Source: Anodontia alba (taxonomy: Eukaryota; Mollusca; Bivalvia; Lucinida; Lucinidae). Taken from it: a DNA stretch of 64,000 bases. Below the pieces are notes generated by a model. It saw only the letters and a program-made list of their open reading frames with translations, was not told the origin of the DNA and ran no database searches. The stretch lies in contig OZ024827.1 in assembly GCA_964016985.1 (NCBI GenBank), positions 77,888,335 through 77,952,334 of the forward strand. Reading direction: 5' to 3'. A program made the translations under genes and the position numbers. Below, piece by piece: positions 53,082 to 62,826 of this stretch (position 1 is its first letter; each line of letters starts with the position of its first letter).

Positions 53082-53296
53082 CTCTTTCGGTGCCAAATTG
53101 CAGACGACATTTGTCGTCTGTCTTTTTTTTTTTTTTTTTTACAAACTATCGCTTCGAAAGAAGTATATATGCAGTTGAAAGACTGAATGTCAAACAGCGT
53201 AGATCCATATGAGACGGCTCATCATGAGCCGTCTCATCTGGATCTATGATGTTTTCAACAGCCTGTTATTACCGCCTGTGGCAGTGAAAGAGTTAA
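53078..53296. mobile_element. TTAA-bounded hairpin element (GAGACGGCTCAT apex)
   Basis: TTAACTCTTTCGGTGCC on the left and GGCAGTGAAAGAGTTAA on the right. The arm TCCATATGAGACGGCTCATC has an inverse return ATGAGCCGTCTCATCTGGAT. Confidence 0.8.
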
Positions 53297-53429
53297 TCAA
53301 GACCTCCGTGGATCTTTCTTTGTACAAAGTGCATTATACTTATACTATCTTAGTGTTTTATGTGAAGTTTATGAGGCTTGATATCACAACACGGAATTGC
53401 AATGTTGTTTTGACAAAGTACATAAACAT

Positions 53430-53657
53430 ACCGTATTCACCCTCAGTATTGGAACACCTTAACTCCTTATTCTATTTGTCCTAAAATTTGGGGAAAAAAT
53501 CTATTTTACTATCTGTTGATGTGTCTAAAATTGTGCTGGATGAAAGGCAAACAGTGTAGACCCTGATCAGACACCGCCGCCTTCTACAGCGTCTGATCTG
53601 GGTCTACACTTATTGCTCAGATCTGTTTTCCCATTATTTAGGGTTATTACGGTACCA
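53430..53657. repeat. Hairpin element with GTGTAGACCCTGATCAGACA arms
   Basis: Same outer plan as 22820-23035: CACCCTCAGTATTGGAACAC and TTTGTCCTAAAATTTGGGG, then arms around a GCCGCCTTCTACAGC apex. Confidence 0.7.
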
Positions 53658-53919
53658 TTGGGATACGGACTTCTTATTTTGTTCCTGCGTCGGTGCTTTT
53701 TTATGTGGCATTAATTTTATAGGTGTGTTCCTTATCTCTACCCCTTTCGGTGCCTCGGGAAGGCTGTGCGTCGTGATTGTGGCATTTCCTGGTATCTTTA
53801 CTTATAGATTTAAGGATAAGACATTTTAATAATTAACTGGCCAATCTATTTTCAAATGATTTATATGTTAGAATGAAACTGAAAGAGAAAGAGAACATAA
53901 TTACGAGTGCACTACTTAC

Positions 53920-54022
53920 CAGTGACCTCACTTCCGCTGTCATTCGGGTTTTCTCCGATATTTGTGTTCATCAGTGCCGCTCCAACCAGCGGCAGAATAC
54001 AAAGTCCAACAGACAGAATCAT
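53920..54022 (-). CDS. Host gene B, first coding exon with signal peptide
   Basis: The ATG at 54022-54020 lies 8 bases inside an exon whose acceptor is CTTATTACAG, so a 5' untranslated exon lies further right. It codes MILSVGLCILPLVGAALM, a good signal peptide (short n-region, hydrophobic core), then NTNIGENPNDSGSEVT and the first base of a codon before donor GTAAGT. The product is therefore probably secreted or membrane-anchored. It joins in frame to 46214-46344, giving 78 residues so far. The identity is unknown. A single short exon could arise by chance, but the acceptor, signal peptide, donor and matching phase together make it likely. Confidence 0.7.
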
Positions 54023-54099
54023 GTTTGTTTCTGTAATAAGATGTTATGAAACAGCATTTTGAAGCAGGACGGGTAACCCATAAAGCCTAAATTTGTAGC

Positions 54100-54225
54100 A
54101 GACGACATTCGAAATCTGATTTTTATTTTTCAGAGAAAATACGGCTTGACATTTCAGCAGATTCACATGAAATGGCAAGCCTTATTTTCTCTGGAAAATA
54201 AAGCAAACATCAGATTGTTTTCTGC
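54100..54225. repeat. Family C hairpin element, short
   Basis: AGCAGACGACATTC, arms GAGAAAATACGGCTTGACAT and ATGGCAAGCCTTATTTTCTC, end TTTTCTGCTAT. Confidence 0.7.
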
Positions 54226-54447
54226 TATAGTTGTGATTAGCGCTATTAATATACCCTAAGGTCATATAATATATTCGGGTGTCATATATACTGTTCCTTG
54301 TATAACTTTACACGCTTGTGTGTTTACTTACCAGGGCAAAGTTCATTTCAAACACCTTCAAGGTAGTTGCACTTTTGTATCTTTGCATTTTGTGACATTC
54401 ATGTGAAATTACTGCATGAGGACAACTTTTTCGTTAGCGCTCAATAA

Positions 54448-54560
54448 CATCCCAGCTAGCATTCTACGTAAATCTACATCGGGCCGCCATCGGCCCGTCA
54501 GCTACCCTGACGGGCCGATGACGGCCCGATATAGATTTACGTAGAATGCTGACTGGGATG
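54448..54560. repeat. Long hairpin with CATCCCAGCTAGCATTCTAC ends
   Basis: The arms of about 53 bp run from CATCCCAGC to GGCCCGTCA and return almost perfectly to GCTGACTGGGATG. The loop is GCTACC. Confidence 0.88.
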
Positions 54561-54949
54561 TATACGGGTTAAAGGTCATAGTCACCAGTGACTGTTCCGT
54601 CCAATAACTACATCTGCTTGTGCCTGCTGAATACCCTAGTGCGAGTTTGCTTCCTTTTGATACATATAAACAAAACCTAATTTGTTTTGATAAAATTGTA
54701 CCTCATTTCTTCAAATGCCAGAATTAAATCCTGCATGCTTGATGAGGGGCTGACAACTATTCAACATAGTCATTCGGTCAAAGGTCAAGGGTCATGTGAC
54801 CCGATACGCTATCATTGTTAAACTGTTCTAAGCCGCAAAACATCATTTTGTCGCACCTGTTTGTAGCAGGATGCGACACATGAGTTCGAATTTCCATCTG
54901 TTCGTCAGTCCATTCGTTCGTCCGTCCATCCGTCGTCCGTTTGTCTGTC

Positions 54950-56900
54950 AACAATTTATGTCGAAGTAAGTGGATTTCTCTGAAACAGTGATAGCTGCGA
55001 GTGTCAAACCTTGCATAGTAATTGTTCTTGATATATTCTCAAGCACACACTATGACATAGTGCTATTGTTTTAGATTTCGCGTTAGAGTAACTCGGTTGT
55101 AAATTTTCACCGAGTCTAGCATTATTTACGTCGAGTCTAAGATTTAAGCGGATTTTTTTGAAACAATGATAGCTGCGAGTGTCAAACCTTGCTTTGTTAT
55201 TGTCCTCTAAATACTCTTCAAGCACGCTCTATAACCCGGCACCCTTGACCTAGATTTTGCGCTAGAGTGACTTTGTTGTGATTATACGTCGGATCTAGCA
55301 TTATTTACGTCGAGTTTAGTATTAATGTGTGTTTCTGTGAAGTAGTGATAGCAGCGGGTGTCAAACCTTGCATAGTAGTTGTCCTCGACATACTCTTCAA
55401 GCATGCACCATGAACCGTTGACCTTGACTAGATTTCACATTCCAGTGACTTTGTTATTAATTTACGTCGAGTCTGGCAATGAAGTATGTTTCTCTGAAGC
55501 AGTCGTAGATGAGAGTGTCATACCTTGCATAGTAATTGTCAACATACTCTTCAAGCACGCATTTTGTCCTGGCGCCCTTGACCTCTATTTCGCACTTGAG
55601 TGATTTTGTCATGATTTTACGTCGAGTCTAGCATTAAAGTGTGTTTCTCTGTAGCGGTGATAGATGCGACGGTCAAACGTTGCATAGTAATTGTACTTGA
55701 CGTCGTCTACTAGCACGCTCTATTACCCAGTGCCTTTGACCTAGATTTCGCGCTCCAGTGGCTTTTTCGTGATGTTGAGTATAGTTTAGCATTTAAGTGC
55801 CTTTCTCATTAACGGTGATAGCTGTGAGTGTCAGAACACTAATTGTCCATCATACACTCTTCAAGCATGTACTGTGGTGCAGCACCCTTGGCCTAGATAT
55901 CACGCTCGAGTGACTTTGTCATGATTTTACGTCGAGTCTAGCATTAAAGCGCCGTTTTCTGCAGCAGTGATAGCTGCGGGTGTCAAACCTTGCACAGTAA
56001 TTGTCTTGACATACTGTTCAAAGCACGTACTATGACCCAGCGCCATCGGCCTAGATTTCACACTCCAGTGGTTTTGTCATCATTATTTACGTCGAGTGTA
56101 GCAGTAAAGTGCGTTTCTCTGAAGCGGTGATAGCTTCGAGTGTCATTACTTGCATAGTAATTGTCCTCGACATACTCTTCAAGCACACGCTATGACCCAG
56201 TGCCCTTGACCTAGGTTTCCCGCTCGAGTGACTTTGTCATGATTTTACGTCGAGTCTAACATTAAAGTGAGTTGCTGTGAAGCGGTGGTATCTGCAAGTG
56301 TCAAACCTTGCATAATAATTGTCCGCGACATACTCTTCAAGCACATACTATGAACTGCTGTCCCTGGCCTAGATATCAGGTTCGAGTGACTTTGTCATGA
56401 TTTTACGTCGAGTCGTCTTGCATTAAAGTGAGTTGCAGTGAAACGGTGGTATCTGCAAGTGTCAAAACTTGTATAGTAATTGTCCGTGACATACACTTTA
56501 AGCACATACTATGAACTGCTGCCCTTGACCTAGATATTACGTTCGAGTGACTTTGTCATGATTTTACGTCGAGTCTAGCATTAAAATGTGTTTCTGTGAA
56601 GTGGAAGTAGCTGCGTCAAACTTTGAATATTAATTGTCCTCGACATATTCTTCAAGCACACACTATGACTCGGTGCCCCTAACCTAGATATCACGCTCGA
56701 GTGACTTTGTCATGATTTTACGTCGAGTCTAGCATAAAAGTGTGTTTGTAAAAGTTTGTAAAGTGGTGATAGCGGCAAGTGTCAAACTTTGCATAGTATT
56801 TGTCCTCGACACACTCTTCAAGCACACACTATGACTCGGTGCCCTTGATCTAGATGTCGCGTTCAAGTGACTGTCATTATTTCACGACGTCGATGCGTCT
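54950..56900. repeat. Tandem array, 155-180 bp unit, about 12 copies
   Basis: The marker TTGCATAGTAATTGTCCTCG occurs at about 55013, 55191, 55370, 55527, 55682, 55842, 55992, 56152, 56310, 56471, 56629 and 56791. Other conserved blocks are TGATTTTACGTCGAGTCTAG and CTCTTCAAGCACACACTATG. The first units are longer, so the array shortened its unit from left to right. Confidence 0.9.
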
Positions 56901-57114
56901 GTCATGTCACAAGCGCCTGACATTCTGTCCATCAACAATTAAACTCTCCTAACAGGTATGTTTTCAGAAGCAATTTCGAAGATATGATATTCCCTTTTAA
57001 TCTCCCGGGTTCAGACATCTAAAGGGGATTGCTGAAATTGGACTTCAACCGCTTTCGGTCATGTGTAACGGACAACACAAATTAGGAATACAATAATAAT
57101 AGCGTAAAGGGACC

Positions 57115-57341
57115 ACCAAGCGGGCAAGCAACGTTGAGATAAAGTCGACTGAACGTCGATGCAACGTCTTGACTTTGCATTGAATTTGATGCAACGTTGA
57201 CGCAACGTTGTATAAACATTATGTGCCCGCTCGGCAGTCACATAACGTTGAAACAACGTCGTATCAACGTTGATGCAACGTCATGACGTTGCATCAATGT
57301 TGATGCGACGTTGTATAAACGTCATGTGCCCACTGGGATAA
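57115..57341. repeat. Two AACGTC-type palindromic elements side by side
   Basis: AAGCGGGCAAGCAACGTTGA to ATTATGTGCCCGCTCGG, then CACATAACGTTGAAACAACG to AACGTCATGTGCCCACTGGG. Each shows AACGTTGATGCAACGTCATG-type internal palindromes. Confidence 0.8.
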
Positions 57342-57529
57342 CGCTTATATAGAACAAATTACGATTCTGAGTAGTTTGAGTAATCATGAAATAGATCAAT
57401 AGAAATAAATTGGGATACAGATCTACACAAATCGATACAGCGTGCACATGACTTTCATAAAGCACAGCATCAACGTCGATGCAAGCCATGGCACTTATAC
57501 AATGTCGCATGATCGCGATGCAATGTCAT

Positions 57530-57668
57530 CATTACGAAAACACACCTATTCAAATAAATTGAAAATTACATCACCAAAAACTGAAAATTTTCAGATAAAA
57601 ATTCCGATCTTTTTTTCATATTTCTGCTCAAAACATAGATTGTGGGTACGCGTTAGAACCGCCTCGGC
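57530..57668 (+). mobile_element. Family A element, left half only
   Basis: CATTACGAAAACACACCTAT to the apex GAACCGCCTCGG, then an abrupt switch to repeat R2. Confidence 0.85.
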
Positions 57669-58003
57669 ACAGAAGAAACGAATTTGCAAATTTTGCCAGG
57701 ATTTAATGCATTATCATTTGTCGTAACTACCGATGCGCACCTATGTTTATTCTATATATTGTTTTATTGCTTTTTCTCTTTTTAAATTAATTATTTACAC
57801 TTTTCCTATAGTAAAGATGGCAAAAAAATTATGCAGACGCGTTCTGCGGCGTTTGACCAGAGTTTGTGCAGGTACATTGTAGGGTAGGTAAATTAGAGGC
57901 ACGTTTTCAATAGAGTTCCACTTGTTAAAATGTTCTGCAATTTTCACTATTATATTGTGAAATATGAAAAAAAAAAGTAAAAAAAAAATAATAATAATAA
58001 TAA

Positions 58004-58038
<35 letters not shown>

Positions 58039-58268
58039 TCAGCAAAGTAAAAAATGTTTCTTTTATAAAATATAAAAAAAAGTTCACTTTACTGGAGACA
58101 TTGCATAAGTCAGATCAATTTTTGGCGGTATATTTCATTTTAGGGCAAATAATAGAGAACAAAACACAGAAATGGAAAGGGAAATGGTTTCTGATAAGAT
58201 ATGGTCAACCAGAACAAAATAGTTTCATTTAAGAAAAACGCCAAGCAAAAACGTCTTTCCAAGTGATG
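57669..58268 (+). repeat. Dispersed repeat R2, copy 2
   Basis: Same blocks as 44985-45500. It has gained an A-rich tract with AAT and AAAT repeats at 57965-58040. Confidence 0.75.
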
Positions 58269-58278
58269 TCAGAGTACC

Positions 58279-58406
58279 CATTAAGAAAACATGCCTTTTC
58301 AAATATATTGAAAATTTTACCACCAAAACTTGAAAAATAAAAAAATCTGATATTTTATATATTTTTGCTCAAAACATAGATTGTGAGTACTCGTTAGAAC
58401 CTCCTG
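58279..58406 (+). mobile_element. Family A element, left half only
   Basis: CATTAAGAAAACATGCCTTT to the left arm GTACTCGTTAGAACCTCC, then unrelated sequence. Confidence 0.8.
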
Positions 58407-58462
58407 GAAGTGGTACTTTGCATATAGTGTCCACATCCACATTAATGGAACTTAAAATGATT

Positions 58463-58464
<2 letters not shown>

Positions 58465-58517
<53 letters not shown>
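58465..58517. repeat. (CA)n microsatellite
   Basis: About 26 CA units, followed by a GCGCACACGCACGC-type variant stretch to about 58590. Confidence 0.95.
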
Positions 58518-58519
<2 letters not shown>

Positions 58520-58599
58520 CGCGCACACACGCACGCACGCGCCCGCACACATGCACGCGCCCGCACATACGCACGTGAGCACACACACTAATGAATGCA

Positions 58600-59200
58600 C
58601 ATAGACACCTGTCGTCTTACGCAGTCGTTTGAACGCTCTATTTATCCAAGGAAGATAACTCGTTAATTACACCTATCATTTGCTAGTACCATTTGTAGGT
58701 CCTTGCACACCAGTATGCTATTTAATCCACATTGTGTACTGAGCTTCACCAAGGTCACTTCCCATAATAATGTGTTTGCTATTTATTATTTTCATTGGCT
58801 ATTACTTTTATTTAATTCTTACCAGTCTTCCTTTTCTGATTCCTTTTAATCTTACTCTTACTGTACCCTTTGCTGAAGTACTTCGGACACTTACACCATT
58901 AATCTGGGTTTGTGGTACGCCAAACTAGCTGGCGGGACTTGTTTTGATTTATCTGCAATTCTTACCATGTACATGTAGTACTTAATGCCCTGCTTTCGTA
59001 AATCATCAGTTCTCGACGGCCATTTTGGAGTGAAGCAGACACTATGGTTGGGTCTGCCAAGATAAAATACCGTCATAAGTTTCACCTAGTAGTTCTACTC
59101 CTGTTTCTTTCTTTTAAATATGGGGACAACAGATGCAGAATGTTCTGTCTAAGTCTCATTATAGCTCTCCAGCACAGCAACGAAGTATATAGAAATATTC
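58600..59200. other. Unassigned stretch
   Basis: No gene, hairpin or repeat recognised. Short frames without features. Confidence 0.4.
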
Positions 59201-61400
59201 AATATCCTTATGAGCGTATACTTTAACTACGAACGAATTTGCTAAGTTTAAAAGGAAATGCATATCTTTGTCTAGCATACAGTGTCACTGTTTATTTCCT
59301 CCTCGTATTTCTTCTGGTTTGTGGAGATATCCACACAAACCCCGGTCCGGACTCTATCAGCGACCCTTATGATACCATGTCATCGAGTTCGACTGACTCA
59401 TTGGAACGGCTATCAAACCATCTTAGTATAATACACCTCAAAATACAAAGTATTTTACCAAAACTAGCTTTACTAAAAAGTGAAGCTGCGACTTATGACA
59501 TACTTGTTTTTATTAAGAGCTGGCTTAAACCAGAGATACAAAACAAAAAGCTATCTATAGATTATTTCCAAACACGCTTAGAAAAGACAGATGTGACCGC
59601 TCAGGCGGGGGCATTGTAATGTATGTCAGGGATTCCATCAAGTGTAAACGTGGAGTAGACCTAAAAATACCCGGTCTTGAAGCTATTTTGGCGGAGAATG
59701 TAGTACAATCTAAAACAAGTACTTGTTAGAGGTTTTTACCGTCCACCAAACAGTAATTTAGACTATTTAAATTTGTTATATGAAAGTATAGATAGAGCTC
59801 ATAACACAAACATAATACAATGTAGATACCATAGTGTTAGGAAATTTTAATTTTAACATGTTATCTGAAGAAAATAATAAGCTGAAAGAGTGATACAGCA
59901 GTACAGTTTGAAGCAGACTATCTATGAGCTTACCCATTTTACAGACCACATTTCCTCACTAATTCATCTAATCCTAGTAAGAAATTCATTAAACATTTTA
60001 ACTAGCAAAACTATTGACTCATTTATCCCCGACCAAATAAGGTTACACTGTCCAGTGATTGTTCTTTAGAATATTCCACATCCGTCCGTAAAACATTTAA
60101 AAGACGAGTATGGGATTAGGCTAGGGCAGATTATAGTAAATATCGAGGGTTGTTAAACGAGTATAAATTTAGAACAAGACTGACCACAATATTAATATAA
60201 GAGAAAACGTCAAATATCTTACAGATGGTATCATACATGCCAGCAAACAATCAGTGTCCAATAAAATCGTAACTGTCTGACCTAACGAAAATCCGTGGAT
60301 AGCTATTAAAAACTAATCCGGAAACGGAAACGTAAATTTCGGCAATATAAAAAGACCTTGAATCCGTTCTTATTTGAAAAAAATTAAAGACCTCCGTAAC
60401 AATATTGTAAACTATATTAAATAATCCAGGCAGGCTTACTTTGAAAAAAAAAGTTTTGCTATCAAGCGGGCATCTAAATTCAAAACTCTTTCTTTTCGAA
60501 AAGTTCAAAACAAAAAGAAGTCCCACAATGCTTTATTCTTGGCACCTTGCTTTTCTTGATATATATGTGATATTGCTAACAGTATCAGTTTTTGTATACG
60601 CCGCTTTGCTGATGAAACTAGTTGATAATCCAGTAACGGCTGCCTTTATTAGAAAATATATGAAGTAAATAGACAGCCGATTAATCCAGAGAAAACGTCT
60701 ACTCTTCTTGTTACAAGGAAACAGCAAACTATATTTCACCCTGCAATTGAAATGAATAACGTCCCACTAAAGGAAACTACGAATCATAAACATCTTGATA
60801 TTACCTTCTCAAACTCATGTACTTGGTCTGTCCACACTGAAACCATTACTGATGCAGCATGGACAAGATTAAACCTTTAAGAACTCTAAAATCTAAAATC
60901 AACAGACAAGCTCTGGAGAAAATATATACAGCATATGTACACCCCCACCCCCCTGCTTGAATACAGTGACATTGTATCAGACAATTGTACAAACCAGAGA
61001 AAACGCAATTCGACACTGTACATACCGAAGCAGCAAGAATAATTATTGGTGCAACTAAGCTCTGCAGCAGCGATAAACGTTTGACAGATTTAGAATTGAA
61101 AACACTTAAACAAAGGCGTACAAAGCATAAACTAGATACATGTACTTTTTCAAAATAGTAAATAACTTGACGCCAGCATACTTAAGAAACTTACTACCAC
61201 CTCTAGTTCAAAAACGTACTCATTACACCTTAAGAAATTCTACCAATATCAGATCTATACATGCAAGTACTAATCTATTTTATAACTCATTCTGTCCTTC
61301 CAGCAGTCGGGCATGGAACGACCTACCAGCAGATGTTTAGGAAGCTAATACCGCTGCTGCTTTTTTTTTAATACGGACTTAACATGAACAGGACTACACC
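59200..61400 (+). pseudogene. Decayed CR1/Jockey-like LINE with 2A-like motif
   Basis: The first frame (59239-59619) begins with a hydrophobic segment and LLVCGDIHTNPGPD, then an endonuclease start (DILVFIKSWLKPEI). 2A-like peptides of the form GD[VI]xxNPGP precede the endonuclease in many metazoan non-LTR elements. After frameshifts, RT remnants follow: NPEKTSTLLVTRKQQ, KETTNHKHLDITFSNSCTW, HTEAARIIIGATKLC and, at 61140-61340, NNLTPAYLRNLLPPLVQKRT and TNLFYNSFCPSSSRAWNDLP. An AT-rich run (61500-61517) may mark the 3' end. Many stops. Confidence 0.85.
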
Positions 61401-61528
61401 ACCAAAATACTTTAACGCTGGCACAAGAATGGGACAGATACTTCATGCTTAACTCTGCATGTATGTAGTGTATAGCTCACTGAATGCAGACCTGCACAGA
61501 ATATATATATATATATGGAAAAAAAAAG

Positions 61529-61664
61529 TTCGAAAGAATGAGGAATGGCCAATAATTACATACTTTTATTCCAACGCGTTTCACTACTTCGGTAGATCAT
61601 CAAGGAGTAGTGAAACGTGTTGGAATAAAAGTATGTAATTATCGGCCTTTCCTCATTCTTTCGA
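61529..61664. repeat. Long hairpin, about 57 bp arms
   Basis: TTCGAAAGAATGAGGAATGG to CAACGCGTTTCACTACTTC is inverted after a short loop (GTAGATCATCAAG). Just downstream of the LINE. Confidence 0.85.
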
Positions 61665-61749
61665 TCTTTTTTCTTCCCTCGTATTTCCTGTGTTGTGGAT
61701 AGACAGTTTATATATATAGTAGCTTGCTCTCCATACTCCTGTGATCTGT

Positions 61750-62028
61750 CATTACGAAAACACGCCTATTCAAATATATAGAAAATTTAATCTCCAAAAA
61801 CTGAAAATTTTCAGATTAAAAACTCCGATACTTTTCATATTTCTGCTTAAAACATAGATTGTGGGTACTCGTTAGAACCGCCTCGGCGAGGCGGTTCTAA
61901 CGAGTACCCACAATCTATGTTTTTGAGCAGAAATAAGAAAAATAATGTATACCCCTGTAAACCCCAGTTTTACTATATAACAGTGGGGTTTAAGGGGGCC
62001 AAAATTATATAGGCCTGTTTTTGTGATG
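61750..62028 (+). mobile_element. Family A foldback element, reference copy
   Basis: Complete and with a perfect central palindrome (apex CCGCCTCGGCGAGGCGG). Termini CATTACGAAAACACGCCTAT and AGGCCTGTTTTTGTGATG. Confidence 0.92.
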
Positions 62029-62690
62029 CGGTGGATTCGAAAGTACATTCCACCATCTACGAATGCCCTAGGTATTTAGATGTCCAAAACCGATACGTAC
62101 CCGATATACGTCGAATACACAACATACATGAGCTACAGTATGGATAAAAAACCTATCAGCCGATGAAAATGAGGCTTTAATCCAAATAGGGCATGAGTTC
62201 ATCATTGAATCCAAACGGTTTGTATAGCAAACTCCAACATCAATGATGCAGACGCAATTCCATCCATTAATTCCTTTATTTATCTGCTCATTTAAAAACA
62301 TACAGTATGACCAGTAAATATGACCACTATAACAATTACAATTATCACCATTCCTAGCTGGTCATCGTCAGGAATCGATCCTGATTCTATTTTCTTTCTT
62401 TTCTATTCCCGATCTTTTTAAATATGCAATGAATATCTATCTCTTTATATGAGAGCAGGCTATATATACTATATCTTTGCTACTTTGCATCCAAGGGGTT
62501 GCAGGTGAGTCGCTTTCCTTTCAGAATGGTGTGCAGTGGACATGTTTATGGACAGAAACATGAACAGATCATTGCCTTATGCCCCATTAAATTGATATAA
62601 AGAAAACAATTGTTACAGTAATCATTCCATAGTAGTCTGCACTGCTGGAAGGAATGAGGCAAAAAGCATGCTTCGCTCATGCAGTTGCAC
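62029..62690. other. Unassigned stretch
   Basis: No gene or known repeat is recognised. Confidence 0.4.
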
Positions 62691-62714
62691 CCTCTCTCTC
62701 TCTCTCTCTCTCTC
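62691..62714. repeat. (CT)n microsatellite
   Basis: About 12 CT units. Confidence 0.9.
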
Positions 62715-62826
62715 AGAGTAAATTTTCCTGAATGTATTTCCAGTTACCTAAGTTGTACATTATTATATGAATCAGGAAATGTCAGATATTGAATGAAAAC
62801 AAGTACATGTAGTTTCTGTTTTTGGT

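Noticed and set aside
5543..62028. CRISPR-like arrays or integron sites suggested by repeated palindromes
   Set aside because: The repeats are dispersed, have transposon-type inverted ends and lie in a spliced eukaryotic genome. There is no regular spacer pattern and no Cas or integrase neighbour.
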